A stretch of DNA of 64,000 nt from UBA11612 sp964475755 (GTDB taxonomy: Bacteria > Pseudomonadota > Alphaproteobacteria > Rhodospirillales > Rhodospirillaceae): contig CAYYXR010000012.1 in assembly GCA_964475755.1 (NCBI GenBank), positions 1 to 64,000 on the forward strand, read 5' to 3'. Shown here piece after piece: positions 17,687 to 26,769 of the stretch (positions are counted from its first letter, which is position 1; each line of letters starts with the position of its first letter). The notes beneath the pieces are model-generated. The model saw only the letters and a program-made list of their open reading frames with translations, did not search any database and had not been told where the DNA came from. A program made the position numbers and the translations under genes.

Positions 17687-19138
17687 TTACAGACCCGCCG
17701 CCATGGCCACCGCACCGGGGGCGTTGACGATGCCTTCCAATTCACCGTCCAATGACTCGCTGATGAACGGGTGATCGATCGGGGCGCTTTCCACATTGGA
17801 GGCGGAGGCGCGAATGATCGAGCGCACCGTGAACGGCGAGAGCGCACCGTTGGCTTGCAGCATAAGCGCGGCGACACCGGCCACATGCGGCGCGGCCATG
17901 CTGGTGCCGTTCTTTTCTGTGGTGCCGCCGCCCGCCGCGAGGCTGAGAATGCCTTTGGACTGAATGGTGCCGCAGGTGTTGTTCTCGTATGTCTCGCCGG
18001 GTGCGGAGATGGTCACGCCCACGGTGCCATCGAAAGCGCCGTCGGTGGTGAAGTAGGACGCCGTATCCGCACCAACGTAGCCCGAGAGAACCTTGCATTT
18101 ATTGGTGCCGGCCTGTGCCGTGGTGCTGGCAATCGCCAAGACACCGGGACAGCCCGCGGGCAACATGTCGAAGACTTCTTTTGAGCTGTCGTTTCCGGGG
18201 GCCACGACCACGACGACGCCCTGATCGGCCAGCGTTTGGATATAAGTGTACAAGCCCGGATCATCGGGCCTGCCGCACACGGCTTCGGCGCCCAGGCTCA
18301 TGTTCACCACCTGGATCGGCACCGGCGAAGTCTCGGGCACGGCGCTGTTGAGGTTATAAACCCATTGCAGTCCGCTCAGCACATCGGAGAACAAACCCGA
18401 GCCACTGCTGTCCAACACCTTGACCGCGTAGATCGTCGCTTCGGGGGCAACGCCGACGATGTCCTGATCGTTGTTTTCGGCCGCGACAATGCCGGCGACA
18501 TGAGTGCCGTGGCCGTTGTCGTCATCGCAACTTGTATAAGCGGTGAAGCACGGGGCGGCGAGATTGCCGTCAATGTCGGCGTGATCCTGATCTACGCCGG
18601 TATCGACGATGGCCACGCCAATGCCGGCACCTGTTGCGGCGACCGCGTTTGCGCCGATGCGCAGATATCCGGCGGGATCGACTTGAGCGCTGCTGCCGCC
18701 GCCGTCGCCGCCGCCATCGCCGTTCTTGCACTCGGGCCAGGGCGTGCAGGAGCCCGGCGGGCCTTGGATGCTCACCCGTCCGTCGGGGCGAATGTCGAGA
18801 ACACGCGGATCGTGAAGCAAGCCCGATAATGCGTCGTCGTTAGGTACGTACACGGCCGTTCCGTTGATGAGCGGCAGCCCGGCGCGGAACTGTGCGCCCT
18901 TGTTTCCGACAATGCCTTTCTGTTCAGGCTGTAAGACATTGGGATGGAAAATGACAATGGCGACGCACGGTGTGACTGTGTCGCTTTGAATGGACTGCGA
19001 CAGCAATGTCGCTTTGCTTGGGCACGGCGTGAAGGTCGCACCCGATGTTCGGTTCTGCGCGCCGACCTCGGCCATGGCGGCGGCCGCGCACAGCAGTGTG
19101 CCGACGGATAGTCCGGCAATAATTTTTAGGATGTTCAT
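17687..19138 (-). CDS. secreted subtilisin-like serine protease (S8)
   Basis: 483 residues with a signal peptide (1-23, cleavage after AMA). Residues about 30-128 form an inhibitor-like propeptide, followed by a Cys-containing, glycine-rich linker (NGDGGGDGGGSS, 139-150). The catalytic triad is Asp179 (AIVDTGVD), His210 (GHGTHVAG) and Ser413 (NGTSMAAPHVAG), with oxyanion Asn316. Thirteen or so cysteines suggest several disulphides in an extracellular enzyme. A single gene with no partner; the role (nutrition or defence) is not evident. The 237 nt upstream hold no gene that I can support. Confidence 0.93.
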   Translation of the reverse strand: MNILKIIAGLSVGTLLCAAAAMAEVGAQNRTSGATFTPCPSKATLLSQSIQSDTVTPCVAIVIFHPNVLQPEQKGIVGNKGAQFRAGLPLINGTAVYVPNDDALSGLLHDPRVLDIRPDGRVSIQGPPGSCTPWPECKNGDGGGDGGGSSAQVDPAGYLRIGANAVAATGAGIGVAIVDTGVDQDHADIDGNLAAPCFTAYTSCDDDNGHGTHVAGIVAAENNDQDIVGVAPEATIYAVKVLDSSGSGLFSDVLSGLQWVYNLNSAVPETSPVPIQVVNMSLGAEAVCGRPDDPGLYTYIQTLADQGVVVVVAPGNDSSKEVFDMLPAGCPGVLAIASTTAQAGTNKCKVLSGYVGADTASYFTTDGAFDGTVGVTISAPGETYENNTCGTIQSKGILSLAAGGGTTEKNGTSMAAPHVAGVAALMLQANGALSPFTVRSIIRASASNVESAPIDHPFISESLDGELEGIVNAPGAVAMAAGL

Positions 19139-19375
19139 GGTTCAAACCCCTCTGCATTCCCCCAGCCTTAGTCGTGTTGCTTGTGCCGTCTGGTCCGGCG
19201 CGCGCACGCGGTTAGGGCGAATTGGAAACGCCGGGAAATGCAGGGGGTTGCCGTATTAATTCGGAAAATTGCGCAAATCGGCAAACAACACGCGATGTGA
19301 TGTGCGCGGGCGATACTGTTGCGTGTGGTGGCGGCGCGATCGGACTTCGGAGGGTGACCTAAACGGGCAAGAGAA

Positions 19376-20041
19376 CTATTTCTCACGCAATAGCTTCGCG
19401 CACACCATCCACGCGAGCAGTGCGCCGATGAATTGGGCGAAGATGAACGCCGGCACGTCTGCCGGCCGGATTCCCGAAAAGGTGTCTGAAAATCCGCGCG
19501 CGATGGTCACCGCCGGATTGGCGAATGACGTGGAGGCGGTGAACCAATAGGCGGCGGTGATGTAAAGCCCCACCATGACGGCGACGGCCTCGCGTTTGAA
19601 TTTCAGTGTGGCGAGGATCGTGAACACCAGACCGAAAGCGGCGATGACTTCGGCGAGCGCTTGCGCTTCGCCGGTGCGCACCTTTTGCGAAAACTGCACC
19701 AGGGTTTCTTCGAACATGAAGTGGGCGGCGAGCACGCCCAGAAGTCCGCCGATAATTTGGGCCGTGATATAAAGCGCGCTGTCTTTCACGCTGATTGCTT
19801 TCGACAGCCAAAACACGAAAGTCACCGCCGGATTGAAATGCCCGCCGGAAATGGGGCCAAGAGTTGTGATCAGCACAATGAGAATGGCGCCGGTGGGTAT
19901 GGTATTGCCGAGCAGGGCGATGGCGTCGTTTCCATCTGCCAATCTCTCACCCATAATCCCCGAGCCGACCACCGTTGCCAGAAGGAAGGCGGTGCCGAGC
20001 AACTCGGCAAAGAGTTTTTGAGCCATCGAATGCTGGAGCAC
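19376..20041 (-). CDS. aquaporin family channel
   Basis: 221 residues with six membrane helices and two half-helices carrying the NPA signatures, GHFNPAVTF and SFANPAVTIAR. The family passes water, glycerol or small uncharged metalloids; the short form with an Arg after the second NPA is consistent with this, but substrate cannot be told. The GTG at 20041 is chosen because a GAGGAA site lies 6-11 nt upstream; an ATG at 20026 would remove five residues. No arsenic genes are adjacent, so an AqpS-type arsenic role has no support here. Confidence 0.9.
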   Translation of the reverse strand: MLQHSMAQKLFAELLGTAFLLATVVGSGIMGERLADGNDAIALLGNTIPTGAILIVLITTLGPISGGHFNPAVTFVFWLSKAISVKDSALYITAQIIGGLLGVLAAHFMFEETLVQFSQKVRTGEAQALAEVIAAFGLVFTILATLKFKREAVAVMVGLYITAAYWFTASTSFANPAVTIARGFSDTFSGIRPADVPAFIFAQFIGALLAWMVCAKLLREK

Positions 20042-20054
20042 GTCTATTCCTCAA

Positions 20055-20240
20055 TTGTGCGAGCGAAGGGTGGTTATAGCCTCGCTTCTCGTTCTATCGC
20101 TTCCTATTTTATTGCACGTTTATCAGCCGCGCGTTGAGCTTGGCGCGTGGGGCATGGTGTTGGGCGCCGTAGGATATACGGTCTCGCCGCTCATTCTATT
20201 TGGTGTATTGCTCTTATGGCTGCGCGGAAAGTGGCGGTGA
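20055..20240 (+). CDS. small two-helix membrane protein, unknown
   Basis: 61 residues from TTG at 20055, or about 56 from a nearby GTG at 20070. Two hydrophobic spans (about 8-22 and 32-55) with a short QPRVELG connector and a basic end (RGKWR). It fills the gap between two minus-strand genes (aquaporin and LysE), divergent from the first and convergent with the second (11 nt gap). No family recognised; composition and topology suggest a real gene, but the evidence is limited. Confidence 0.45.
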   Translation: MCERRVVIASLLVLSLPILLHVYQPRVELGAWGMVLGAVGYTVSPLILFGVLLLWLRGKWR

Positions 20241-20251
20241 GAGAGTGCTCT

Positions 20252-20887
20252 TCAATTCTTTTCAAACGCCAATCGTACACCCAAGCCGATAAAAGTTGCA
20301 CCCATCAGTTTTTGCAGCCAACCCGCAATGGAGGACTCTCGGCGCAATTTCGCGGTTACCTCGGCCGAGGCCGTGATCAAAACGAGATTGACGGACAGGG
20401 CAATGACGTTGACGGTCAATCCCAACAGGATGAGTTGCCCAACAGGGCTGCCGCCATCCGCGCTGACGACTACGAACTGAGGCAAAAGGGCGAGAAAGAA
20501 AATCGCCATTTTTGGGTTCAGGACATCGCTCACGAAGCCTTGCCAAAAAACAGCGCCGTGGCCCTCATGAGGGAGTCTTTCGCCGGTTGCGTTGCTTTGC
20601 GGCGAGCGGCGGCGCAAGTTCGTAATACCAAGGTAAATGAGATAAGCGGCGCCAACCCACTTAACGACCGTAAACGCGGTGGCAGACGTCATGAGAATGG
20701 CGGAAAGGCCTGTAATCGCCGCGGCCAGGTGAACAATCTGTCCGGCATTGATTCCGAGGGCCGCAAAGATACCGGCTTTTCGCCCCTGAGCGACACAGCG
20801 GCTCAGCAGGTAGGCGATATCCGGCCCGGGCACGATGCATAATACGAACGCAGCAAGGACAAAAAGAAGGTAGTTTTCAAGGGTCAT
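20252..20887 (-). CDS. LysE/RhtB family amino-acid exporter
   Basis: 211 residues, the standard length, with five to six membrane helices. The N-terminal pattern VLCIVPGPDIAYLLSRCVAQGRKAGIFAALGINAG is the LysE/RhtB signature. Members export lysine, homoserine, threonine or other metabolites using the proton gradient. No divergent LysR-type regulator is found beside it, which removes the usual clue to substrate. Inner membrane. Confidence 0.92.
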   Translation of the reverse strand: MTLENYLLFVLAAFVLCIVPGPDIAYLLSRCVAQGRKAGIFAALGINAGQIVHLAAAITGLSAILMTSATAFTVVKWVGAAYLIYLGITNLRRRSPQSNATGERLPHEGHGAVFWQGFVSDVLNPKMAIFFLALLPQFVVVSADGGSPVGQLILLGLTVNVIALSVNLVLITASAEVTAKLRRESSIAGWLQKLMGATFIGLGVRLAFEKN

Positions 20888-21091
20888 AAAAGGCCTTCCA
20901 GTGAGAAGACCCTCAACCTAACGTCCGGCAGATGAATTTCAATTTTTTTTGCAGTGCATATGCGGCTTCTTGCGCCAGCTTCCACAATTAAGCGCCAGTT
21001 TTGCCACGGTTGCGACAAGATCGGAGAGCACATTTTCCTCACATGAATTAAGGCGCAAAGTTTTCTGGCGCCATATGGAAGGAGAAATGTC

Positions 21092-21460
21092 ATGCAAGGT
21101 AAATGGCTATATGGCTTGGCGCTGAGTTTGCTCTTGCCAGCCGGGGCCGCGATGGCCGGCGAAACGCAACGCGCCGGTGTAGAAGAGCCGCAACAAGCCC
21201 GCATCCATTTCGTCAATCACGGCGCGATCCGCGATTGGCATCCGGACGGCACGCGAGGGCTATGGGTTCAGGACAGTCACCGCCAGTGGTATTACGCTAA
21301 GCTGATGACACGATGCCATGGGCTGAACTTTGCCGACGGCGTCGGGTTCATGACAGGCCCGGCCGGGAGCTTTGATAGGTTTAGCTCGGTTGTCGCCGAA
21401 GGTCAGTGGTGCCCGGTTTCTTCATTGGTAAAGAGTGAGGCGCCACCGCCGAAGGCTTAG
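21092..21460 (+). CDS. secreted DUF6491-like protein
   Basis: 122 residues. A clear signal peptide (1-22, cleavage after AMA) precedes a small domain with the pattern IRDWHPDGTRGLWVQD, RQWYYAKLMTRC, FDRFSSVV and WCPVSSLV, which I recall as DUF6491, a periplasmic family of unknown function in alphaproteobacteria and gammaproteobacteria. Two cysteines, about 30 residues apart, could form a disulphide. GGAGAA lies before the ATG. A terminator follows at 21484. Confidence 0.75.
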   Translation: MQGKWLYGLALSLLLPAGAAMAGETQRAGVEEPQQARIHFVNHGAIRDWHPDGTRGLWVQDSHRQWYYAKLMTRCHGLNFADGVGFMTGPAGSFDRFSSVVAEGQWCPVSSLVKSEAPPPKA

Positions 21461-21483
21461 ACTCGATTTAATCGTTGCTGCAT

Positions 21484-21516
21484 ACGCCGGGCCGAATAAT
21501 CGCGCCCGGCGTTTTC
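21484..21516 (+). terminator. intrinsic terminator
   Basis: A 9-bp perfect stem (ACGCCGGGC / GCCCGGCGT) with an 11-nt loop runs into TTTTC. It lies 23 nt after the stop of the secreted DUF6491-like gene and 57 nt before the next start. Confidence 0.8.
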
Positions 21517-21572
21517 GCATGGAGGAATGGCTGTTATGATCCCCTCGGCATTGACTCGCGAGAAGGCAGGGG

Positions 21573-22415
21573 ATGAGCAGTTCAGAATCGAGCTCCAAAG
21601 AAAACGGAAGCTGGCGCGAGCGCTATTACGAGGTGATCTTTGGGCACGAGACGCCCGCCGGAAAGAATTTCGACATTATTCTGCTGCTGGTGATCCTGAC
21701 CAGTGTGCTGGTGGCCATGCTGGACTCCGTGAATTACTTGCATGCGGACTACCAGAACTTTTTTTATGTTTTGGAGTGGGGCTTCACACTTCTCTTTACC
21801 GTCGAATACTTCCTTCGGCTCGCCATTGTTAAAAATAAGCGCGCCTATGCGACCAGCTTCTACGGGATCATTGATCTGCTGGCGATCCTTCCAACATATA
21901 TCGCGCTCTTTGTATCCGGGGCGCAGTTCCTGATCGTGCTTAGAATTTTGCGGGTCCTTAGAATCTTCAAGGTCCTGCAAATGCGGCAATTCACGATGGA
22001 AGCAGGCATCCTGGTCAGGGCGCTTGCGCGCAGCTCGCGTAAGATTCTCGTGTTCCTTCTTACGATCCTGACCGTGGTGACGGTGTTCGGCGCGGTGATG
22101 TATTTGGTGGAAGGTCCCGAGCACGGCTTTACCTCCATTCCGATGGCCATGTATTGGGCGATCGTGACGGTGGGCACCGTGGGCTATGGCGATTTGGCGC
22201 CGGAAACTCCCATTGGACGATTGATCACAGCCGGGCTGATATTGATTGGCTATGGGATCATCGCGGTGCCGACGGGGATTTATGCGGCGGAATTATTCAG
22301 CGCCGGGCGACAATCCCATGAACCGCGTACATGCACCAAGTGCGGGCACTTCGGCCATGAAACCGGCGCGAAGTATTGCCTGCAATGCGGGCACAAACTT
22401 GGGGAAGCGATGTGA
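21573..22415 (+). CDS. voltage-gated-type potassium channel with C-terminal zinc ribbon
   Basis: 280 residues with six membrane helices. The S4-like helix RILRVLRIFKVLQM (124-137) carries spaced arginines and the pore has the K+ filter TVGTVGYGDL (199-208). The C-terminal tail (254-274) has two CxxCG knuckles, Cys254/257 and Cys269/272, a rubredoxin-like zinc ribbon facing the cytoplasm, in place of the common RCK or cyclic-nucleotide domain. It may sense metal, redox or bind a partner; that is inference. The stop overlaps the GTG start of the following methyltransferase. Confidence 0.9.
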   Translation: MSSSESSSKENGSWRERYYEVIFGHETPAGKNFDIILLLVILTSVLVAMLDSVNYLHADYQNFFYVLEWGFTLLFTVEYFLRLAIVKNKRAYATSFYGIIDLLAILPTYIALFVSGAQFLIVLRILRVLRIFKVLQMRQFTMEAGILVRALARSSRKILVFLLTILTVVTVFGAVMYLVEGPEHGFTSIPMAMYWAIVTVGTVGYGDLAPETPIGRLITAGLILIGYGIIAVPTGIYAAELFSAGRQSHEPRTCTKCGHFGHETGAKYCLQCGHKLGEAM

Positions 22416-23038
22416 GCGGTTTCAAGTTCACCAACAATTGGTTTGAGCAAACCGCAAAAGCGGTGTGGGACGAATTGCTTCCAAAGCTGAATCCACGAAA
22501 GGTTCTGGAAATTGGGTCCTACGAAGGCGCCAGTGCATGTTATTTGATCGATAAGCTAGCCTCGCAGAACGATATTGAATTGCATTGTGTGGATACGTGG
22601 GCCGGCGGCGTTGAGCACACCGCGGATGAAACGGATATGAGCAAAGTGGAGGGGCGCTTTCTCCACAATATCTCGCTTGCCACCCAACAGGCAAAATACA
22701 ACGTGGAGCTATACGTGCACAAAGAGCCGTCCGATCTTTGCCTTGCGAAGCTGCTGGCGCGGGGCGAGCGCAGTTCGTTTGATTTTATTTATGTGGACGG
22801 GTCGCATCAGGCGCCGGACGTGCTCTCTGACGCTGTGCTTGGATTTAAGTTATTGCGCACCGGCGGCGTGATGGTGTTTGACGATTATCTCTGGTTTGAA
22901 GATTTGCCTGGAGGGCGTGATCCTCTGCGAAGCCCCAAGCCCGCAATCGATGCCTTTGTAAACCTGAATATTCGAAAGCTTGAAATCACCGCGGAAAACG
23001 GCGCCCAACAGATCACCATAATGAAAACGGCGAAGTAA
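22412..23038 (+). CDS. class I SAM-dependent methyltransferase
   Basis: 208 residues from GTG at 22412, which overlaps the channel stop (GTGA). Motif I is VLEIGSYEGASACYLIDKL and a later acidic motif is FIYVDGSHQAPDVLSD, followed by LLRTGGVMVFDDYLW, as in the Methyltransf_24 type (macrocin-O-methyltransferase-like). The overlap indicates co-translation with the channel. The substrate is unknown. A longer frame to 22376 lies inside the channel zinc-ribbon codons and is not needed. Confidence 0.83.
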   Translation: MSGFKFTNNWFEQTAKAVWDELLPKLNPRKVLEIGSYEGASACYLIDKLASQNDIELHCVDTWAGGVEHTADETDMSKVEGRFLHNISLATQQAKYNVELYVHKEPSDLCLAKLLARGERSSFDFIYVDGSHQAPDVLSDAVLGFKLLRTGGVMVFDDYLWFEDLPGGRDPLRSPKPAIDAFVNLNIRKLEITAENGAQQITIMKTAK

Positions 23039-23042
23039 GCCG

Positions 23043-24338
23043 TTAAACGCCGTGGCGGACTTCCGCTTCCTCGGCGATTTCTTCTTCTTCCTCCTGGCTT
23101 AAGGTGTGCAGCGGCCCGATGCGCAAAAGCGCCGGCCATTTCCACGCCACGCCAAGCACGACGAGAATGGTGCCGATACCGCCGCCCACGACTGAAATGA
23201 CAGGCCCGAATAGTGCGGCGGTCGCGCCGCTCTCGAAAGCGCCGAACTCATTCGAGAATCCGACAAAGACATAGTTGATGGCCGAAACGCGTCCGCGCAA
23301 ACGGTCGGGCGTCACCACTTGCTCAAGGGTAATGCGTACGACGACGCTTATGGCGTCGAATATCCCGGTCAGAAACAACGCGACCAGAGAAAGGATGAAG
23401 CTGGTCGACAATCCGAAAGCGATTGTCGCCAAGCCGAACCCGATCACCGTATAGACGAGAACGTGGCCGGGTTTCTTCCAGGGTTTCAGGCGCGTGATGA
23501 TCAGCATCATCAAAAGACTACCGGCGCCCGGCGCGGCGCGCAGCCAACCAAGGCCATCCGCGCCGACGTGCAAAATGTCTTTGGCAAAGATCGGAAGAAG
23601 GGCGACGGCACCGCCGAGAAGCACGGCGAACATATCGAGCGTAATAGCCGCAAGAAAAACCGGCGTGCGGCGAATGAAACTAAAGCCTGCAAAGACGTCC
23701 AATAATTTGCGGGATGTGGTGCCCTTTTTCGGCGGCGGAACGCGGGGCACCGCGAAAAACCCTATGATGAAAATAACCTGACCGATAGCCGCGAACATGT
23801 AGGCCCATGTCACTGCACCAGTCCATGCGATAATGAGACCGCCCAAAGCCGGTCCAGCGGCGGAAGCGAATTGAAATGCCGATGACGCCCAAGCATTGGC
23901 ATTGACGAATTGTTCGCGCTTTAAAAGCTGCGGCAAAATAGTGCTGACGGCCGGGCCGGCGAAGGCGCGCGCAGTACCTACAAGCATTAGCATGGCATAG
24001 ACCACCCACACGGGCCCCTGTGTCCACGATACAGCCATCAAGCCAATCGCCGCGATGGCTGCGACCGCTTGGGCCAGCATGGCGATGTCGCGCCGTGCAT
24101 AGCGGTCCGCGGCATTGCCCGCGGCAATCATGAAAAGGAGAACGGGGGTCAGTTCAAAAAGGCCGACCAAGCCGAGCGACCAGGCGCTTCCCGTGCGTTC
24201 ATACAATTCGTATCCCACCGCCAAGGTGACGATTTGCGTGCCCAGCGAGGCCGAGACGCGCGCGGCGACGAATGCGCGCACGAAGGGAAGGCGAACAGCC
24301 GCATAGGGATCGTGAGTGGCGGGAGAGGGCGAGGACAT
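23043..24338 (-). CDS. MFS transporter (enterobactin exporter/DHA3-like)
   Basis: 431 residues with about 12 membrane helices. The N-terminal half has SASLGTQIVTLAVGYELYERTGS and AGNAADRYARRDI (loop 2-3 motif of the major facilitator superfamily); the DHA3-type pattern LRGRVSAINYVFVGFSNEFGAFESG is in the second half. Relatives export siderophores or drugs, but substrate is not evident. An acidic tail (EEEEEIAEEAEV) ends the protein. Convergent with the methyltransferase, 4 nt apart. Confidence 0.88.
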   Translation of the reverse strand: MSSPSPATHDPYAAVRLPFVRAFVAARVSASLGTQIVTLAVGYELYERTGSAWSLGLVGLFELTPVLLFMIAAGNAADRYARRDIAMLAQAVAAIAAIGLMAVSWTQGPVWVVYAMLMLVGTARAFAGPAVSTILPQLLKREQFVNANAWASSAFQFASAAGPALGGLIIAWTGAVTWAYMFAAIGQVIFIIGFFAVPRVPPPKKGTTSRKLLDVFAGFSFIRRTPVFLAAITLDMFAVLLGGAVALLPIFAKDILHVGADGLGWLRAAPGAGSLLMMLIITRLKPWKKPGHVLVYTVIGFGLATIAFGLSTSFILSLVALFLTGIFDAISVVVRITLEQVVTPDRLRGRVSAINYVFVGFSNEFGAFESGATAALFGPVISVVGGGIGTILVVLGVAWKWPALLRIGPLHTLSQEEEEEIAEEAEVRHGV

Positions 24339-24542
24339 AAAAGCATAACGAGTAACTCTGTCGAAATATCAGCCTTATAGCTCTTGAATTTCTTTAGTGC
24401 CACACTGACGAGACAGGGCGGGCTATCAATAACGACTTCTCGTTGCGCCTAATAGTGGAAATCCTATTGACGAACGCGCCGCAATCTCTCTTTCATGAGG
24501 CATAGGTACGGTCGCAAATTGAGTTGAACCCGAGGGATAAAG

Positions 24543-24938
24543 ATGCCGAAAGAAACTAAGGAACAAATGCTCGAAAAGGTTTTGAGCAAACGCCGGACCG
24601 TACCGCCGCGGGAAATCATATTTCTGGAAGGCCAATCGGGCAATGAAGCCTATGTGGTGCTGTTGGGCGAGGCGCAGGTTGTTGTCGAGGACGATCTGGG
24701 CAACTCAAAAGTGATCAGCCGCCTGGGTCCGGGAGAGATGTTTGGGGAACTTGCCCTCCTTCAAGACAATAATCGGCGAAACGCCACCGTAACATCGGAG
24801 CAAGGCTGCGAGCTTCTCGTGATCGAACAAAAAGTCTTTACCGAGAGACTGGAAGATGCCGACCCATTCCTGAGATTCGTGATCGACCATTTAATCAGCC
24901 ATATCCTGGCGTGGTCCGATCGCGAGCGGAAACACTAA
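24543..24938 (+). CDS. stand-alone cyclic nucleotide-binding domain protein
   Basis: 131 residues, essentially one Crp-type beta-roll: IIFLEGQSGNEAYVVLLGEAQVVVED, the phosphate-binding cassette MFGELALLQDNNRRNATVTSEQG and the C-helix. There is no DNA-binding domain. The cassette has GELA(L) and an Arg (NNRRNA), so cAMP or cGMP binding is plausible. Such solitary domains can work as regulatory subunits; the K+ channel at 21573 is the nearest candidate partner, but it is separated by the MFS gene. GAGGG lies before the ATG at a spacing of about 7. Confidence 0.85.
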   Translation: MPKETKEQMLEKVLSKRRTVPPREIIFLEGQSGNEAYVVLLGEAQVVVEDDLGNSKVISRLGPGEMFGELALLQDNNRRNATVTSEQGCELLVIEQKVFTERLEDADPFLRFVIDHLISHILAWSDRERKH

Positions 24939-24948
24939 GCCGGGCGAA

Positions 24949-25368
24949 ATGTCCCTAGCACCACTGTTCGCAGCGCCGCTGCACATCCAAATTCACGCGT
25001 TCGGCGCGATTGCCGCATTTGTGTTGGGTGTTGTCCAAATTGCAGGCCCAAAGGGAACGAGCGCGCACAAAATAATCGGATCGCTTTGGGTGGCGCTTAT
25101 GGCGGCGGTCGTGCTCAGCTCTGCGTTTATTGCGAATAACATCGGGCCGAGCGACCCGCTGTTCAACCGCTTCGGACTCATTCACCTGTTAACAGTGCTT
25201 GGCGCTTACGCCCTTACGCAAGGCGTGGTGCTCATTCGCAAGGGCGGGCCGACCCTGAAGCATCACGCAAAACCCTTCATCGGCTTTTTCATCGGCGGAC
25301 TTATCATTGCCGGGGCGCTGGCGCTTGCACCGGGCCGAACCATGCACGCCGTTGTTTTCGGCGGATAA
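24949..25368 (+). CDS. DUF2306-like membrane protein
   Basis: 139 residues with four membrane helices. HIQIHAFGAIAAFVLGVVQ, HKIIGSLWVALM and a later FIGFFIGGLIIAGALA block, with histidines near helix ends, match the DUF2306 family of inner membrane proteins of unknown function. It follows the cyclic nucleotide-binding gene after 10 nt, so they may share a transcript. Convergent with the amidohydrolase gene. Confidence 0.75.
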   Translation: MSLAPLFAAPLHIQIHAFGAIAAFVLGVVQIAGPKGTSAHKIIGSLWVALMAAVVLSSAFIANNIGPSDPLFNRFGLIHLLTVLGAYALTQGVVLIRKGGPTLKHHAKPFIGFFIGGLIIAGALALAPGRTMHAVVFGG

Positions 25369-25398
25369 GCCCGCCGCGCTTTCGAGCTGCAGAGTGTT

Positions 25399-26649
25399 TT
25401 AGGGGTACACCGTCCGGTCGACTTCCTCGCCGCGCAGGAACACAGACGAAATCCTGCGGGTGTTGGTAATATCATCCAGCGGATTGCCGTCCAGTATCAG
25501 AAAATCGGCGCTTTTGCCCGAGGTCAGAATACCGGTGTCGTCAGCACCGATAAACGCGGCGGCATCGCCGGTGGACGACACTATGACTTCCATCGGTGTC
25601 ATGCCGGTCGCAACCATGTCCTCCATTTCCACATGCGCGCCCCAGGCCCGGTTGCCGTCGGTTCCCATGGTGATGGTCACGCCCGCATCCTTCAGCATGG
25701 ATAAGCTCTCTGCCTGCATATTGAAGAGCGCTTGCGCGCTTTCATTCACGGTGTTGCCCTTTACGATGCCTGCGAATTCATCATCCGGCAGAACGCCTTG
25801 CAGCCAGGAGATATCGGTGGGAACGCCGCGACCGGTGAGATTGGGAATTTGTACGAACCCGGCATTTTGAATCGCCAACGTAATGGACTCCTCGTCCATG
25901 ACGGCATCGCGCACCATGTGGGCAAAGGAATCGATCCCGGCCTGCAGCAGGCCCTTGGCGTCTGAAAGGTCGTGGATGTGCGCCGTCACCGCCAAGCCCT
26001 TTTCGTGGGCCGCGTCGATGATCGGGCCGTACAGTTCAGGTGTGAGCTTGTCGTACTGTTCGTTGCGGTCGTCGACCCAAATTTTGATGATGTCCACATT
26101 GAGCGCCGCTTGTTCATTGACCGCCGCTACGCCGGCTTCCGGGGTGTCAATGTTGTAGGGGTCGGAAAACGGCGGGGAGAGCGTGCGGCCGGGTTCGGGT
26201 GCGGTGATGCCGCGTCCGGCACTGAAGAACCGCGCCGCGCCGGCCATGACGGGATCGCGCATCGCAACAACATCGGCGCTGTCGGTGCCCAGAGCGAGGG
26301 TTGCGCCGACGCCCCAATAGGCGCGTTGCTTCAAATCCTGAGTCAGGGCTTCGGGGGTTTGGCGGACGTGTGTATGGGTATCGATGAGGGCGGGCATGAT
26401 GGTTTTGCCCGTCACGTCCACCCGCGCCGCGCCGGCGGGAACTTCTACCTGTCCGGCTGCGCCGACGGCGCTGATGGAGCCGTGATCAACAACCAATACG
26501 CCAGCACTTATAGGGGCGCTGCCGTCGCCCGGAATAATGGTGGCGCCCTCGTAGGCGGTCACGCCTTCCAGCGGGGGCGGCGAACACGCCGTGAGTGCGA
26601 GTGCGATAGTAAGGACAGCCGTGGCTGCCGTGGCGTTGAAGCGGTTCAT
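25399..26649 (-). CDS. amidohydrolase-family lipoprotein
   Basis: 416 residues from the ATG at 26649; the longer frame to 26736 lacks a signal. The N-terminus is a lipoprotein signal with lipobox LTAC (Cys22). The metal site is the usual amidohydrolase set: HxH in IDTHTHVRQT, a later HIHD, SFAHMVRD, and GTDGNRAWGAHVEMEDM near the end, with the C-terminal SGKSADFLILDGNPLDDI strand. Resembles imidazolonepropionase- or prolidase-like secreted hydrolases; substrate unknown. Probably anchored in the periplasm. Confidence 0.88.
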   Translation of the reverse strand: MNRFNATAATAVLTIALALTACSPPPLEGVTAYEGATIIPGDGSAPISAGVLVVDHGSISAVGAAGQVEVPAGAARVDVTGKTIMPALIDTHTHVRQTPEALTQDLKQRAYWGVGATLALGTDSADVVAMRDPVMAGAARFFSAGRGITAPEPGRTLSPPFSDPYNIDTPEAGVAAVNEQAALNVDIIKIWVDDRNEQYDKLTPELYGPIIDAAHEKGLAVTAHIHDLSDAKGLLQAGIDSFAHMVRDAVMDEESITLAIQNAGFVQIPNLTGRGVPTDISWLQGVLPDDEFAGIVKGNTVNESAQALFNMQAESLSMLKDAGVTITMGTDGNRAWGAHVEMEDMVATGMTPMEVIVSSTGDAAAFIGADDTGILTSGKSADFLILDGNPLDDITNTRRISSVFLRGEEVDRTVYP

Positions 26650-26769
26650 GAGGACTCTCCCCGTTTGCATGAATTGGGGGGATACTAGCGGCTTCGGGCT
26701 GAAGTCCCAAACGCCATTCGTAAAAAATTTATGCAAACGGACCTTTTGGAGAGGCGAAAACAGTGTCCG

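Noticed and set aside
19376..20041. Aquaporin as part of an arsenic operon (AqpS)
   Set aside because: No arsR, arsC or arsH lies beside it.
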